This document shows, in pieces, positions 26,010 through 37,027 of a stretch of DNA of 49,732 nucleotides (the first letter of the stretch is position 1; every line of letters starts with the position of its first letter). The notes under the pieces are model-generated. The model did not search any database, had not been told where the DNA came from, and saw only the letters and a list, made by a program, of their open reading frames with translations. The position numbers and the translations under genes are program-made. Source of the DNA: Gammaproteobacteria bacterium (lineage in GTDB: Bacteria; Pseudomonadota; Gammaproteobacteria; Pseudomonadales; Ketobacteraceae); assembly GCA_013178375.1 (NCBI GenBank), contig JABLXQ010000043.1, positions 1 through 49,732 of the forward strand, given 5' to 3'.

Positions 26010-26016
26010 TTTTTTT
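25989..26016 (+). terminator. Terminator overlapping the mpl stop codon
   Basis: CAGGCCCG (25989-25996) pairs with CGGGCTG (26002-26008) with one bulge, followed by ATTTTTTT. The TGA stop at 26007-26009 is inside the 3' arm, so ribosomes finishing mpl would interfere with hairpin formation. Confidence 0.65.
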
Positions 26017-26038
26017 AATGTTTTTCAGGAGTTGAATC

Positions 26039-26287
26039 ATGCGGACCCTTATTGTGCTGGCCTGTCTGCTGGCGCTGGCCGGTTGCAGCAAACTGACCGA
26101 GGCCAACTACGCCAAATTGAAATCCGGCATGACCATCGAAGAAGTGGAAGCCGTGCTGGGCAGCGCCGACCAGTGTGACGAAACCTTCAGTTTCCGCCAG
26201 TGCCAGTGGGGCGATGCCAATTCCAACATCCGTATCAAATACCTGGGCAACAAGGTGATCGGCCTGTCGAAGAAAAATCTGCGCTGA
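26039..26287 (+). CDS. Small outer-membrane-type lipoprotein (DUF3862/BamE-like)
   Basis: The product has 82 residues. The signal peptide ends in LAGC with Cys 16 and Ser at +2, fitting a lipoprotein sorted to the outer membrane. The mature part, LTEANYAKLKSGMTIEEVEAV, then LGSADQCDE and CQWGD, matches the small BLIP/BamE-like DUF3862 fold. Function unknown. AGGAG precedes the ATG. Confidence 0.85.
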   Translation: MRTLIVLACLLALAGCSKLTEANYAKLKSGMTIEEVEAVLGSADQCDETFSFRQCQWGDANSNIRIKYLGNKVIGLSKKNLR

Positions 26288-26348
26288 ACGGATACTACCT
26301 GGCCTGCTAGACTTGGGGGATGCTCCTCAAGGTGACAGCGAGGCTGAT

Positions 26349-27017
26349 ATGAGCCGAACCATGGATGTGCAGCGGGAACGCCTGCCCGGGTTGATCCGCA
26401 GCGACTATCGCCAGACGGCGGCGGATACCGGGCTGGCGCAGCCCTCGGACGCGGTGCTGCACGCGCTGCAGGAAGTGCCGCGCCACCTGTTCGTGCAGAA
26501 AGCGTTTCAGGATTCTGCCTACTCCAATTCCCCCCTTCCTATCGGTAATGGCCAGACCATCTCGCAACCCTTCATCGTGGCGCTGATGACGGATCTGCTG
26601 TTGCTGAAACCGTCCGACAAGGTGCTGGAAATCGGTACCGGCTGTGGTTACCAGAGCGCGATTCTGTCACTGCTGGCGAAGGACGTTCATTCCCTGGAAA
26701 TCGTATCGGACCTGTACAAGCTGTCCACTGAACGGCTGGTGGGGCTGGGCTACGAAAACGTGCATGTGCGTCTGGGTGATGGTTATTACGGCTGGCAGGA
26801 GGAAGCGCCGTTTGACGCGATTCTGGTGGCGGCTACGGCGGATTCACTGCCAGAACCGCTGCTGGCGCAACTGGCGCCGGGTGGTCGCATGGTGATTCCC
26901 GTGCGGGATGCGGAGGGGCGCGAGATACTGCAACTGGTGACCAAGGATGCTGAGGGCCAGTTGCAGGTGAAGGATACGATTGGCGTGCGGTTTGTGCCGT
27001 TGACGGGGGGGCATTGA
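26349..27017 (+). CDS. pcm: Protein-L-isoaspartate O-methyltransferase
   Basis: This 222-residue repair enzyme methylates L-isoaspartyl residues in aged proteins with S-adenosylmethionine. Family marks are VPRHLFV, the substrate loop PLPIGNGQTISQPFIVALMT, the SAM motif VLEIGTGCGYQSAILS, and the C-terminal LAPGGRMVIPV. The ATG at 26349 follows GAGG; the upstream in-frame start is less likely. No rpoS or nlpD is next to it, unlike in many gammaproteobacteria. Confidence 0.94.
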   Translation: MSRTMDVQRERLPGLIRSDYRQTAADTGLAQPSDAVLHALQEVPRHLFVQKAFQDSAYSNSPLPIGNGQTISQPFIVALMTDLLLLKPSDKVLEIGTGCGYQSAILSLLAKDVHSLEIVSDLYKLSTERLVGLGYENVHVRLGDGYYGWQEEAPFDAILVAATADSLPEPLLAQLAPGGRMVIPVRDAEGREILQLVTKDAEGQLQVKDTIGVRFVPLTGGH

Positions 27018-27112
27018 GGGGGCTCTTAACCTGATCCATCCGTTTGATGATCAATGAATCTAGCACTGTCTGTAAAACGAGAATTCTTGGGGTGTGTTCT
27101 CGGTTGCCGCCG

Positions 27113-28213
27113 TCATTCCTCTCTCTCCCCACCCCACTCCGCCAGTTTCTGGCGGAGCAATGCTTTGTCGGGCAGGTAAAGCTGATACTCGCGGGCGTGA
27201 ATGTTGGCGTCCTTGGGCAGGGTGATTTCGACCAGTGCATCGTGTTTCTTTTTGCAGAGCACAATGCCGACGGTGGGATTTTCTCCGTCCAGCTTCACGT
27301 GGCGGTCGAAATAGTTGACGTACATCTGCATCTGGCCGAGATCGCCGTGGTTGAGCTTGCCGAGCTTGAGGTCGATCAGCACATAGCAGCGCAGCAAGCG
27401 GTTGTAGAAGACGAGATCAACGAAGAAATGCTCCTCGTCGAAGGTAAAGCGCTTCTGCCGGGCCTCAAAGAGGAAGCCCTTGCCCAGTTCAAGTAAAAAG
27501 TGTTCGAGCTTGTCGATGATGGCGCTTTCCAGTTCCGATTCAGAGTATCGCGCCTTTTCGTCGAGGCCGAGAAACTCCAGCACGTACGGCTCCTTGAGCA
27601 GGTCTTCAGGGCGGCTGATGATCTGGCCTTGGGCTGCAAGTTGTTTGACGCCGTCTTTGTCCCGGCTGAGCGCAAGCCGTTCGTACAAACCCGAACTGAA
27701 GTGACGTTTGAGCTCCCGTAGCGACCAGCATTGACTGGCAGACTCGATTTCGTAAAACCGCCTTTCGGCTGCGTCTTCGATGCTCATCAAGAAGATATAG
27801 TGAGACCAGCTCAGTTTGAAGGGTGCGGACGCTGTCCGGGTATCCCCCGGCAAATTCTGAGACGCGGCCTCGGCTTTTTGCAAAAGGTCAGACACTGTCT
27901 GACCTTTTCTCAGGGCCGGTAAAAGGCCAGACGGTGTCTGACCTATCTGATTCTGGTAGGTCAGATAAAACCGGCGCATCATTTTGAGATTGGTCTGCGA
28001 AAAGCCCCTGCCAAACTCATTGGTCAACGCGATAGACAGGTCCTTCAATACGGCATCGCCATACTCTGCCCGTTCCTTGCCCTGCTGTTCGTGTTCGACG
28101 ATCCGGCGACCGATTTCGAAATTGGTCAGCACCTGGATGATGTCGACAGAATGCACAACCGCTTGGCGGGCGGAGCGAATCAATTCGCGGATTTCGCCGA
28201 TCAGGGCGCTCAC
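27113..28213 (-). CDS. YhcG-family PDDEXK nuclease (DUF1016)
   Basis: This 366-residue protein has the YhcG arrangement: an N-terminal helical DNA-binding-like domain (about 1-160; INxx-type helices, KDLSIALTNEFGRGFS, KMMRRFYLTYQ) and a C-terminal PDDEXK nuclease domain with FVDLVFYNRLLRCYVLIDLK and GKLNHGDLGQMQMYVNYFD. The family is spread by gene transfer and is often tied to defence islands or retron-like elements, but the function here is not shown. The start is GTG at 28211-28213 and overlaps by 4 bp the stop of a short upstream ORF. It is flanked by housekeeping genes on the other strand. Confidence 0.88.
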   Translation of the reverse strand: MSALIGEIRELIRSARQAVVHSVDIIQVLTNFEIGRRIVEHEQQGKERAEYGDAVLKDLSIALTNEFGRGFSQTNLKMMRRFYLTYQNQIGQTPSGLLPALRKGQTVSDLLQKAEAASQNLPGDTRTASAPFKLSWSHYIFLMSIEDAAERRFYEIESASQCWSLRELKRHFSSGLYERLALSRDKDGVKQLAAQGQIISRPEDLLKEPYVLEFLGLDEKARYSESELESAIIDKLEHFLLELGKGFLFEARQKRFTFDEEHFFVDLVFYNRLLRCYVLIDLKLGKLNHGDLGQMQMYVNYFDRHVKLDGENPTVGIVLCKKKHDALVEITLPKDANIHAREYQLYLPDKALLRQKLAEWGGEREE

Positions 28214-28347
28214 CTGGTCACCGTCCGCAAGGATTTGTGGTCGAGTAGTTGTCCTTCCAGGCTCAAAGTGGGCTTTTCCTTGAGTTGATCACTGGCTTTT
28301 GCTCTTTGCTGGGGTTTAAGGGATTGTAATTTATCAGCTTCACCCAT
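28210..28347 (-). CDS. Short ORF coupled to the YhcG-type gene
   Basis: A 45-codon frame starting ATG at 28345-28347 ends with TGA inside the GTGA overlap of the nuclease start, suggesting translational coupling. The frame is open for 25 more codons upstream, with a protein-like sequence rich in Trp and Gly (FGNWGARVKGLDEGWW) but no start codon, so it may be the remnant of a longer gene. Its end, SLEGQLLDHKSLRTVT, recalls the segment before AlbA_2 (Schlafen-type) domains in some ATP-binding proteins; this is a weak memory-based match. Confidence 0.35.
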   Translation of the reverse strand: MGEADKLQSLKPQQRAKASDQLKEKPTLSLEGQLLDHKSLRTVTR

Positions 28348-28444
28348 CAGGGACCACCAGCCTTCGTCCAGCCCCTTGACCCGCGCGCCCCAATTGCCGA
28401 ACCTTACCTGAATATACCCGTTTCACATGCCAGGGTTGCAGTCC

Positions 28445-29032
28445 ATGAATCCGGAAGAAGACGATCTGTTCCAGCAGGAAATGGCCGGTGTGAAGCCGCT
28501 GCCGAAAAAGCCGGTGGTGGTGACGCCGAAACCCGCCGAACCCACCGAAGCCCAACTGGCCCGCCGCGAAGCCGCGGTGGCCGATCTCAAGCTCGATCCC
28601 AATACGTTGTCCACTGAATATGTGGAGATGGTGGGCCCCCACGACATTCTGGAATACAAGCGCAACGGTGTGCAGGAAGGCGTGTATCGCAAGCTGCGGC
28701 TGGGCAAGTACGCCAGCGAGGCGACGCTGGATCTGCACCGCAAAACCCTGCAGCAGGCGCGCAAGGATGTGTTCGAATTCATCCAGGACAGCACCCGTTT
28801 CGGCTTGCGTACCATCATGATTCTGCACGGCAAGGGTGAGCGCAGTGATCCGCCGGCACTGCTGAAAAGCTACGTCAATAAATGGCTGCCGAGCCTGCCT
28901 CAGGTGATGGCATTTCACAGCGCGCAGAAACAGGATGGCGGTGCCGGTGCGGTGTATGTGCTGCTGCAGAAAAATGAAACCCGCAAGCAGCAGAACCGCG
29001 AGCATTATCTGCGGCACGCGCGGGGGCGGTGA
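28445..29032 (+). CDS. Smr-domain protein (YdaL/SmrA-like)
   Basis: The protein has about 195 residues. A charged, low-complexity N-terminus (residues 1-60) is followed by an Smr domain with LDLHRKTLQQARKDVFEFI and the MILHGKGER motif, the nuclease-like module also found at the end of MutS2. The ATG at 28445 is favoured by AGGG upstream; an ATG 18 bp earlier has none. It is a stand-alone Smr protein with no neighbour that explains its role; RNA or DNA nicking is possible by family. Confidence 0.87.
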   Translation: MNPEEDDLFQQEMAGVKPLPKKPVVVTPKPAEPTEAQLARREAAVADLKLDPNTLSTEYVEMVGPHDILEYKRNGVQEGVYRKLRLGKYASEATLDLHRKTLQQARKDVFEFIQDSTRFGLRTIMILHGKGERSDPPALLKSYVNKWLPSLPQVMAFHSAQKQDGGAGAVYVLLQKNETRKQQNREHYLRHARGR

Positions 29033-29097
29033 GCAGCAGGAGGTAGTTTCTGTTCAGGAACCTGGAGTCACCTCCCGATTCGTTCCCGCCGCAGGCC

Positions 29098-32046
29098 CTA
29101 TGTTCTGGAAACTGCTTTGCGGTCGGGCGCCAGCCGTTCCAGCAGCTTTTCCTTGAGGGTCGTGAATTCCAGTGGTTTGCCGATGTGGTCGTCCATGCCG
29201 GCTTGCTGGGTTCTGGTCTGATGCTCCTGCAGCACATGAGCCGTCAGGGCGATGATGGGCAGGTGCGGCAAGTGACGCTGTCGTTCGTATTCGCGATAGC
29301 GCTGCGCGGCACTGTAACCGTCCAGCAGCGGCATCTCGCAATCCATCAACACCAGGTCGAAGTTGGCGTTTTCCCGCTGCAATTGTTGCAGTGCGATTTC
29401 GCCGTTGGCGGCAATGGTGTAATTCACGTCGAGCTTTTTCAGCATGCCGGCGATCACCATCTGGTTGACGGAATTGTCTTCCACCACCAGCACGCATTTG
29501 CCCTTGAGCGGGCTTTCGACCGGCTCGTCTGCATAGTGCGCGCGGGCCGATTGTGGCCCTTCGGTGAGGCCCAGTAGCGCCTGCCGCAGCGCACGGGCCG
29601 AGGCCGGTTTCTGCATCGCCAGTTCGATGCCGGCGGCTTTCAGTTCGTCCTTGGCAGGCATCATCCGCATGGCGGTGAGCAGGATGCAGCGGCAGGATTG
29701 CAGCGCCGGTATTGTCCGCATGCGCTGGGCGCACTCCAGCCCGGTCATGCCCGGCATGGACATGTCCAGCGTTGCCAGTTCGAACGGATCGCCGGCGGCA
29801 GCGGCTTCCTGCAGCAAGGCCAACGCCTGGTCGCCGTAATAGGCCACTTTGGCGCGCATGCCCCAGGCTTCCACCTGTTCCTTCACCACCTGGGTGAAAT
29901 CCGGTGAGTCGTCCACGATCAGGATCTTGCGGCCCTTCAGCGCCGACAGCGGTGTGTAGTTTTCCCGCACAAAGGCGTCATCGGCATTGTCGCAGCGCAG
30001 GGTGAACCAGAAGGTGCTGCCTTTGCCCGGTTCGCTCTGCACGCCGATCTCGCCGCCCATCAGTTCCGACAGCCGTTTGGAAATGCTCAGGCCCAGCCCG
30101 GTGCCGCCGAATTGCCGGCTGGTGGAGGAATCGGCCTGGCTGAACATCTGGAACAGGTTGTCGCGGCCGGATTCGTGGATGCCGATGCCGGTGTCGCGCA
30201 CTTCGAACCGCAACAGGTGTTCGCCGCTGTCCGCTGCGCCGGGCTGTTTGATTTCCTGCACCCGCAGGCTCACCACGCCTTCATTGGTGAACTTGAAGGC
30301 GTTGCCCAGCAGGTTCAGCAGGATCTGCCGCACGCGGGTGGGATCGCCTTTCACGAACACTGGCGTGCCCGGTTCCAGCGAACACACCAGCTCCAGCCGC
30401 TTGCGCTCGGCGGTGACGGAAAACACCGACGCGCATTCCAGACACAGCTTGTCCAGATCGAAATCGACTTTCTCCAGTTCCATCTTGCCGGCGGCGATTT
30501 TCGAATAGTCGAGAATGTCATTGATGATGTTGAGCAGGGCGCGGCCGGAACTGGCAATCACGTCCACGTATTGCTGCTGCTGGGGTTGCAGGTCGGTGTC
30601 CTGCAGCAGTTCGGCCATGCCCAGCACGCCGTTCATGGGGGTGCGGATCTCGTGGCTCATGGTGGCGAGGAATTCGCTTTTGGCGCGGCTGTCGGCTTCG
30701 GCTTCCAGTACCTTCTGGCGTGCGTTCAGTTCCTCCACCTGGGTGTTGTATTGCAGCTCCAGGTAGCGGCGCTGCTCCTCGCGCAACTGTTGCTCGTGAT
30801 GGAGGGTGGCCTGCTGCGCCTGCTCCTTCGCTTCCCGCTCCTCGTTGATGCGGTTGGCCAGGGCGAATGACAGCAGCAGTACCTCCACTGCCGAGCCGAT
30901 CTGCAGGGCATAGTCCGACAGGGGCCCCGATGCCAGAACTCCGGCCTTGTTCAGGGACAGGATGGCAGCGGCCAGCAGCAGGCCGCCCCAGGCCAGCACG
31001 TACAGGCGCGCGGTGCGCTGGCCGCTCCAGGCGATGTAGCAACCCACCACCATGCCGGACAGGCTGGCCACACCCGCGATCAGGGAGCTCAGGCGGATGC
31101 TGACCTCGTAGGACGCGAATAACGCAACCAGCAGCGCCACCGCGTAGGCCGCGAAATACAGCAGGTGATACCGGTACAGGCGCGGATAGTCGCGCCGCAC
31201 CTGCAGCAGCCCGAGGGAGAACAGGGTGCCAGTGAAGCCGAGGGCGACGATGATCAGCGGCAGCGAGATCTGGTTCAGGGCCGGCCAGTGTGGCCACAGG
31301 TACTGGAAGGAATAGCCCTTGATGTTGGCCACGAACAGCGCGGTGCAGGCCACGAACAGGGTGTAGACCAGGTAATTGGAGTCGCGCAGGCTGAAGTAGA
31401 TAAACAGGTTGTACAGGGCCATCACCGTCATGATGCCGAAGTACCAGCCCTGGAGCATGGTGAAGTCCAGTTGGTGCTCGTAGAAGTATTCCCGGTCCGC
31501 CAGTCGCAGCGGCACCTGCAGCGAGCCCTCGGTCTGTATCCGCAGGTACAGGGTCATGCCGGCCTGGGGTTCCAGTGTCAGCGGCAGCAGGAACAGGCGG
31601 TGTTCCCGTGGCCGCTGGTTGAAGGGCAGGGTATCGCCGACGGTCATGTGCTGCGGCGGCTGGCCGGTATGGACGACATGCATGTCGACCCGGTCCAGCA
31701 CCGGGTAATCCAGGATCAGCAGCAGGTGCCGGGGGGTGGGGCTCTGGCTGGCCAGTTCCAGTTTCAGCCACAGCGGCCTGGAGTCAAAGCCGAACGAGGC
31801 GGTGTCCATCTGCAGTGGTTGCCAGGGGGCGTCTGCTGCCATGGCCGCATCCAGTGTCAGTTGGTGGCTGTCGTCCAGGAAGAAATCCACCTGGCGCCCC
31901 AGGGTGGTTTCACTGAAACCCGGCTCGATCGCCAGGGGCTGCAGGGCCTGGGCAGCCGGCGCCGCAAACAGGCAGGCCAGCGCCAGCAGACAGGCGCGCA
32001 GGAATGGTGGCAGGCAGGTCCAGCGGAATTGGCACATCAACTTCAC
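29098..32046 (-). CDS. 7TMR-DISM hybrid histidine kinase with two receiver domains
   Basis: This is a 982-residue membrane sensor. After a signal peptide comes a 7TMR-DISMED2 periplasmic domain (about 45-175), seven membrane spans (about 195-400), a coiled coil, a HisKA domain with the phospho-accepting His in [13 protein letters not shown], a HATPase with [15 protein letters not shown] and GTGLGLSI, then two receivers. Receiver 1 has [13 protein letters not shown] and a MQKP Lys; receiver 2 has [19 protein letters not shown] and GKPLE. The ligand is unknown; DISM sensors often bind carbohydrates or surface signals. The start is GTG 32046 or ATG 32037. It is a paralogue of the next upstream gene, and acs lies two genes away. 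Confidence 0.9.
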   Translation of the reverse strand: MKLMCQFRWTCLPPFLRACLLALACLFAAPAAQALQPLAIEPGFSETTLGRQVDFFLDDSHQLTLDAAMAADAPWQPLQMDTASFGFDSRPLWLKLELASQSPTPRHLLLILDYPVLDRVDMHVVHTGQPPQHMTVGDTLPFNQRPREHRLFLLPLTLEPQAGMTLYLRIQTEGSLQVPLRLADREYFYEHQLDFTMLQGWYFGIMTVMALYNLFIYFSLRDSNYLVYTLFVACTALFVANIKGYSFQYLWPHWPALNQISLPLIIVALGFTGTLFSLGLLQVRRDYPRLYRYHLLYFAAYAVALLVALFASYEVSIRLSSLIAGVASLSGMVVGCYIAWSGQRTARLYVLAWGGLLLAAAILSLNKAGVLASGPLSDYALQIGSAVEVLLLSFALANRINEEREAKEQAQQATLHHEQQLREEQRRYLELQYNTQVEELNARQKVLEAEADSRAKSEFLATMSHEIRTPMNGVLGMAELLQDTDLQPQQQQYVDVIASSGRALLNIINDILDYSKIAAGKMELEKVDFDLDKLCLECASVFSVTAERKRLELVCSLEPGTPVFVKGDPTRVRQILLNLLGNAFKFTNEGVVSLRVQEIKQPGAADSGEHLLRFEVRDTGIGIHESGRDNLFQMFSQADSSTSRQFGGTGLGLSISKRLSELMGGEIGVQSEPGKGSTFWFTLRCDNADDAFVRENYTPLSALKGRKILIVDDSPDFTQVVKEQVEAWGMRAKVAYYGDQALALLQEAAAAGDPFELATLDMSMPGMTGLECAQRMRTIPALQSCRCILLTAMRMMPAKDELKAAGIELAMQKPASARALRQALLGLTEGPQSARAHYADEPVESPLKGKCVLVVEDNSVNQMVIAGMLKKLDVNYTIAANGEIALQQLQRENANFDLVLMDCEMPLLDGYSAAQRYREYERQRHLPHLPIIALTAHVLQEHQTRTQQAGMDDHIGKPLEFTTLKEKLLERLAPDRKAVSRT

Positions 32047-32168
32047 AACGGTGATTCACCAGTCAGGTAGCCATCCTACACTATAGGCCACCCACCCTTC
32101 CCGAATGGGCTTATCGCATTTTGTTATGAAAATCCCGGGCATTGTGCGTCCGGAACGGCGTGCCGTGG

Positions 32169-34721
32169 TCAGCGGGCCAGGCCCAGGGGGCTGGCCACCG
32201 GCGCGTTGCGCAGGCAACTGACCAGCTTGATTTTCAGGGCGCTGAATTCCAGTGGTTTGGCCAGATGATCGTCCATGCCGCAGTCTCGCGCCCGGTCCTG
32301 GTGTTCCGGCAGCACATGGGCACTGAGGGCGATCACCGGCAGCGGGTTCAGCTGCTGTTCCCGCTCGTGATCGCGCAGGGCGCGGGCGGCGGCATAGCCG
32401 TCCAGCACCGGCATTTCGCAGTCCATCAGCACCAGGTCGAAACGGGGATGGTGATCCCGCAGCAGCTCCAGGGCGGTCTGGCCGTTGTCTGCCGTCTCGC
32501 AGATCATGCCCAGTTTTTTCAGCATGCCGTTGATCACCATCAGGTTGACCGGATTGTCTTCCACCACCAGCACGCGGCGGCCCCGCAGGCGCTGGCCGGT
32601 GGCGTCGCTTTCGGCAGTGGGGCTACTGCTGCTGTTCGCGCTGGCGGCAACCGCCTGACAGGGCAGGGTGAACCAGAACGCGCTGCCTTTGCCCGCTTCG
32701 CTCTGCACCCCGATTTCACCGCCCATCAGTTGCACCAGCCGCTGCGAAATGCTCAGGCCCAGCCCGGTGCCACCGTATTCCCGCGTAATGGACGAATCGG
32801 CCTGGGCGAATTCCTGGAACAGGCGGACCTGGGCCTCGGCGGAAATGCCAATGCCGGTGTCGCGCACTTCGAACCGCAGCCGGGTCTGGCCGCTGGCATC
32901 GGGTGGCGACAGGGCCAGCACCCGCAGCCGGATTTCCCCCTTGGGCGTGAACTTGAACGCGTTACCCAGCAGGTTCAGCAGAATCTGGCGCAGCCGGGTG
33001 GGATCGCCCTGGATGCGGGGCGGCGTGCCCTCTTCCAGCGTGCAGTGCAGGCTGATGTGCTTGCGCTCGGCGGTGGCGGCGAACATGGCGATGCAATCGC
33101 GGCACAGCTGGGTCAGGTCGAATTCGATCTGCTCCAGTGCCAGCTTACCGGCGCTGATTTTCGAGTAATCCAGAATGTCGTTGATGATGTGCAGCAGCGC
33201 CTTGCCGGAACTGGTGATCACATCCAGATACTGCCGCTGTTGCGGTTGCAGATCGGTGTCCTGCAGCAGTTCGGCCATGCCCAGCACGCCGTTCATGGGG
33301 GTGCGGATTTCATGGCTCATGGTGGCGAGGAATTCGCTCTTGGCACGGCTTTCCGCCTGTGCAGCGATGATTTTCTGCTGGGCCTGCAGCTCCTCCAGCT
33401 CTGCGCTGTGGCGCAGGCGCAGGTAGCGTTCCTGTTCTTCGCGGGCGCGCTGTTCGTGTTCCAGCGCCTGCTGCTTGGCCTTGTATTTCTCGCGCCGTTC
33501 CTCGTTGATGCGGTCCGCCAGCGCGAACGACAGCAGCACGATCTCGATCACCGAGCAGATCTGGGCGCTGAATTCGGTGAGCGAATTGCGCGGCAGCAAG
33601 CCGAACTTGTTCAGCGACAGTGCGACGAAACCAAACACCAGAAAACTGTAAGCCATCACGTAATAGCGCGCGGTGCGCACGCCCTTGTGCAGCAGATAGC
33701 TGCCGGCGGCCAGGGCGGTAAGGGAACTCGCCACGCCCAGCGCGGTGCCGACCTTGATGCGGAATGCATACGACAGCCAGGGCGTCAGCAGGATCAGCGC
33801 GGCATACACCAGGGCAGTGGCCAGCAGTATGTAGTAATAGCGCGGGCTGTTCTTCTTCATCTGCAGCAGAGCATTGGTGAATGCCGCTGCCCCGCCCACG
33901 AACAGGCTCAGCGACACGGTGGTGATCCAGTCATTCACCCCGGGAAAGGCTGGCCACACATACTGGAATCCAAAACCGTGCAGCGACGCCATGAAAAACG
34001 CCATCCCCACCACCGAAATGGCGTAGTAGACATAGGCGCTGTGGCGCACCGAAACGAAGATGAACAGGTTGTAGACCGCCATCACCAGCAGGATGCCGAA
34101 ATACAGGCCCTGGCCCATCAGGTAGCGCTGCTGCTGTTCGAAGAAATGTTCACGGTCCCACAGCGTAAGGGGGATCTGCATGGACGTGCCCGTCTGCACC
34201 CGCAGGTAGATCGAGGCGGATGTCCCCGCGTCAAGTTTCAGGGGCAGCGCGAAGTTGTGGTGGTCGATGGGGCGGTTGGCGAAAGGCAGGGTGTCACCCA
34301 GGTGGAAGGTTTCCACCGCATCGCCGCTGTAGCGGACGTGCGCCTGAATGTCGTCCAGGATCGGGTAGGCGATATCCAGCACCAGGGACTGGCGGACGGT
34401 GGAATCATTGCGCACTTGCAGTCGCAACCAGTAGGCCGCCGCGTCGAAACCGAACGAGGGCACATCGGCCGGTGACACCGTCCATGCAGCGTCCGGCTGT
34501 TGTTGCGCTTCATCCCAGGTCAGGTTGCCGGTAGGGTCCCGTAGATACTCGATGCCGGTGGCCGCATTCTGCGATCGGAATGGCACGCCTTCCTCCAGCA
34601 CCAGTTCCAGCGCCCGGGCGGGCAACGCAGCGGCCAGCAACAGGCATGTTGCCAGCAGCAGGTACAGCAGAGGGGGGAGCGGGCGGGGGCCGCGCGCCCG
34701 GCGGGATTCCGGTGCAGGCAA
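32169..34721 (-). CDS. 7TMR-DISM hybrid histidine kinase with one receiver domain
   Basis: This 850-residue sensor has the same plan as its downstream neighbour: signal segment, DISMED2 domain, seven spans, coiled coil, HisKA ([20 protein letters not shown], identical in both proteins), HATPase, and one receiver with [19 protein letters not shown] and AKPLE. It lacks the first receiver of the other kinase. The start is read as TTG at 34719-34721, with ACGGA upstream; no ATG lies near the signal peptide. It is 77 bp from acs on the same strand. Acs genes are often under two-component control, so a link to acetate is possible but not shown. Confidence 0.9.
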   Translation of the reverse strand: MPAPESRRARGPRPLPPLLYLLLATCLLLAAALPARALELVLEEGVPFRSQNAATGIEYLRDPTGNLTWDEAQQQPDAAWTVSPADVPSFGFDAAAYWLRLQVRNDSTVRQSLVLDIAYPILDDIQAHVRYSGDAVETFHLGDTLPFANRPIDHHNFALPLKLDAGTSASIYLRVQTGTSMQIPLTLWDREHFFEQQQRYLMGQGLYFGILLVMAVYNLFIFVSVRHSAYVYYAISVVGMAFFMASLHGFGFQYVWPAFPGVNDWITTVSLSLFVGGAAAFTNALLQMKKNSPRYYYILLATALVYAALILLTPWLSYAFRIKVGTALGVASSLTALAAGSYLLHKGVRTARYYVMAYSFLVFGFVALSLNKFGLLPRNSLTEFSAQICSVIEIVLLSFALADRINEERREKYKAKQQALEHEQRAREEQERYLRLRHSAELEELQAQQKIIAAQAESRAKSEFLATMSHEIRTPMNGVLGMAELLQDTDLQPQQRQYLDVITSSGKALLHIINDILDYSKISAGKLALEQIEFDLTQLCRDCIAMFAATAERKHISLHCTLEEGTPPRIQGDPTRLRQILLNLLGNAFKFTPKGEIRLRVLALSPPDASGQTRLRFEVRDTGIGISAEAQVRLFQEFAQADSSITREYGGTGLGLSISQRLVQLMGGEIGVQSEAGKGSAFWFTLPCQAVAASANSSSSPTAESDATGQRLRGRRVLVVEDNPVNLMVINGMLKKLGMICETADNGQTALELLRDHHPRFDLVLMDCEMPVLDGYAAARALRDHEREQQLNPLPVIALSAHVLPEHQDRARDCGMDDHLAKPLEFSALKIKLVSCLRNAPVASPLGLAR

Positions 34722-34798
34722 GGCAATAGTCCGTTAGCAAAACACTGCTTTGACTATAGCGCATGCCCCTGTATCCCGCCGGACACCAGACCAGCAGG

Positions 34799-36736
34799 TC
34801 ACTGGTTGGCGCGGTTGTCGATCAGATCGTTCACAACGGCGGGGTCTGCCAGGGTGGTGGTGTCGCCCAGGTTTTCCAGTTCATTGGCGGCGATCTTGCG
34901 CAGGATGCGGCGCATGATCTTGCCGGACCGGGTCTTGGGCAGGCCCGGCGCCCACTGGATCAGGTCCGGCCTGGCGATGGCACCGATTTCCTTCGCCACC
35001 ATGTTCAGCAGTTCCTTGCGCAGTTCCTCGGTGGGATCGATACCTTTCATCAGCGTCACATAGGCATACACACCCTGGCCCTTGATGTCGTGCGGATACC
35101 CCACCACGGCCGCTTCCGCCACCGCCGGGTGCAGCACCAGCGCGCTTTCGATTTCCGCCGTGCCCATGCGGTGGCCCGACACATTCAGCACATCGTCCAC
35201 CCGGCCGGTAATCCAGTAATAGCCGTCGGCATCGCGGCGGGCGCCGTCGCCGGTGAAGTAATTGCCCGGGTAAGTGGAAAAATAGGTGTCAATGCAGCGC
35301 TGATGATCGCCGTACACCGAGCGGATCTGGCTGGGCCAGCTTTGCTTGATGATCAGGTTGCCCTCGCAGGCGCCGAACAGCTCATTGCCTTCGCTGTCCA
35401 CCAGCGCCGGCACCACGCCGAAGAAGGGCAGGGTGGCGGAACCGGGTTTCAGCATCACCGCACCGGGCAGCGGCGCAATCATGATCGAGCCGGTTTCCGT
35501 CTGCCACCAGGTATCCACCACCGGGCAGCGGGCATCGCCCACCACGTTGTAATACCACTCCCAGGCTTCCGGGTTGATCGGCTCGCCCACGGTGCCCAGC
35601 AGGCGCAGGCTGGCGCGGCTGGTTTTCTTCACCGGGCCTTCGCCCAGGCTCATCAGCGCGCGGATCGCCGTGGGAGCGGTATAGAAGATGTTGACCTTGT
35701 GCTTGTCGATCACCTGCCAGCAGCGCGAAGCATCCGGCCAGGTGGGAATGCCTTCAAACATCAGGGTAGTGGCGCCGTTGGCCAGCGGACCATAAAGAAT
35801 GTAGGAATGGCCGGTGACCCAGCCCACGTCAGCGGTACACCAGAAAATGTCGCCCTCGCGGTAATCCAGCACGTATTTGTGGCTCAGCGCCGCCCCCAGC
35901 AGATAGCCGGCGGTGGTGTGCAGCACACCCTTGGGCTTGCCGGTGGAGCCGGAGGTGTACAGGATGAACAGCGGATCTTCCGCATCCATTTCCTCGGCGG
36001 GGCACTCGTCGCTCACCTTGTCGCGCACCGCGTGGTACCACACGTCGTGCTTCTCGTTCCAGTTGATCGTGCCGCCGGTATGACGCACCACCAGGCAGGT
36101 GTGCACATTGGGGCAGTGGCTCAGCGCCGTGTCGGCATTGGCCTTGAGCGGGACTTTCTTGCCGCCGCGCACGCCCTCGTCCGCCGTGATCAGCACCCGG
36201 CAGTCGGAATCCAGGATGCGGTCTTTCAATGACTCCGGCGAAAAGCCACCGAACACTACCGAATGCACCGCGCCGATGCGGGTACAGGCCAGCATGGCGT
36301 AGGCCGCCTCCGGAATCATCGGCATATAGATGCACACGCGGTCGCCCTTCTTCACGCCGCGCTGCTTCAGGATGTTGGCCAACCGGCACACTTCCTCGTG
36401 CAACTGGTCGTAGGTGATCTTCTTGTCCTGGGCGGGATCGTCGCCTTCCCAGATGATCGCGACCTGATCGGCGCGTTTTTCCAGATGCCGGTCGATGCAG
36501 TTGTAGCTGACGTTCAGCTTTGCATCCTTGAACCAGGTGGCCTGGCCCTTTTTGAAATCTGCCTCCTTCACCTTGCTCCAGGGCTTGAACCAGGTCAGAA
36601 ACTCGGTGGCGCGGGCGGCCCAGAACTGCTCCGGCTGCTCGATGGATTCCTTGTACCAGCGCTGGTACTGCTCCTGCGTGATGTTGGCTTTCTTCGCATA
36701 GGCGGAGTCGACCGGGTGGTTTTTGATTTCGTACAT
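34799..36736 (-). CDS. acs: Acetyl-CoA synthetase
   Basis: The 645-residue AMP-forming acetate:CoA ligase lets cells scavenge acetate. It has the P-loop [11 protein letters not shown], the WWQTETGS motif, [10 protein letters not shown], and the C-terminal [11 protein letters not shown] with the Lys that is reversibly acetylated in this family. GGAG lies before the ATG. Two sensor kinases follow on the same strand. Upstream is the shared 650-bp region with nrdJ. Confidence 0.97.
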   Translation of the reverse strand: MYEIKNHPVDSAYAKKANITQEQYQRWYKESIEQPEQFWAARATEFLTWFKPWSKVKEADFKKGQATWFKDAKLNVSYNCIDRHLEKRADQVAIIWEGDDPAQDKKITYDQLHEEVCRLANILKQRGVKKGDRVCIYMPMIPEAAYAMLACTRIGAVHSVVFGGFSPESLKDRILDSDCRVLITADEGVRGGKKVPLKANADTALSHCPNVHTCLVVRHTGGTINWNEKHDVWYHAVRDKVSDECPAEEMDAEDPLFILYTSGSTGKPKGVLHTTAGYLLGAALSHKYVLDYREGDIFWCTADVGWVTGHSYILYGPLANGATTLMFEGIPTWPDASRCWQVIDKHKVNIFYTAPTAIRALMSLGEGPVKKTSRASLRLLGTVGEPINPEAWEWYYNVVGDARCPVVDTWWQTETGSIMIAPLPGAVMLKPGSATLPFFGVVPALVDSEGNELFGACEGNLIIKQSWPSQIRSVYGDHQRCIDTYFSTYPGNYFTGDGARRDADGYYWITGRVDDVLNVSGHRMGTAEIESALVLHPAVAEAAVVGYPHDIKGQGVYAYVTLMKGIDPTEELRKELLNMVAKEIGAIARPDLIQWAPGLPKTRSGKIMRRILRKIAANELENLGDTTTLADPAVVNDLIDNRANQ

Positions 36737-37011
36737 GAAAATCGTGCTCCTGCAGTGGTGCGTCTACCTGAATCTAAGAAAAACAAGTTAACCCCCAAGG
36801 GCGAAAATCGCAATCGCGCCGGGCCGGCTGCGCGCTTCATGACATTTTTTTTGTTGTATATAAAACAACCAGATAAGGAGCTGCTAACAGCCCGCCCCTT
36901 ACCGCTGGCGGGGTGCGGCCAGGGTAAACAAAATGGCGAGTTACAAACTGTAAAAAAACTGAAAAATTGGGGTTGTGAAATTCGCGTCGCTGACTAGAAT
37001 GATTTTCGAAA
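36737..37011. other. acs upstream region
   Basis: About 275 bp before the NrdR boxes should hold the acs promoter. It contains an AT-rich dyad (GTTGT near 36854 with ACAAC near 36866) and a GC hairpin (CCCGCC and GGCGGG, about 36890-36913). I see no convincing consensus promoter, sigma-54 element or gene. Confidence 0.4.
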
Positions 37012-37027
37012 CCACAAGATATTGTGG
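37012..37027. promoter_or_regulatory. NrdR box 1
   Basis: CCACAAGATATTGTGG is a near-perfect dyad and agrees at about 13 of 16 positions with the NrdR box (ACACWATATATWGTGT). It is the first of a pair in front of nrdJ. Confidence 0.7.

Noticed and set aside
27040-27060. FNR/ANR box (TTGAT with ATCAA)
   Set aside because: The half-sites are separated by one base instead of four, so the dyad does not fit the family.
32142-34475. A 777-codon open frame on the plus strand opposite the second kinase
   Set aside because: It mirrors the kinase coding sequence, has no domain, and has a biased Gln/His/Val composition typical of antisense frames.
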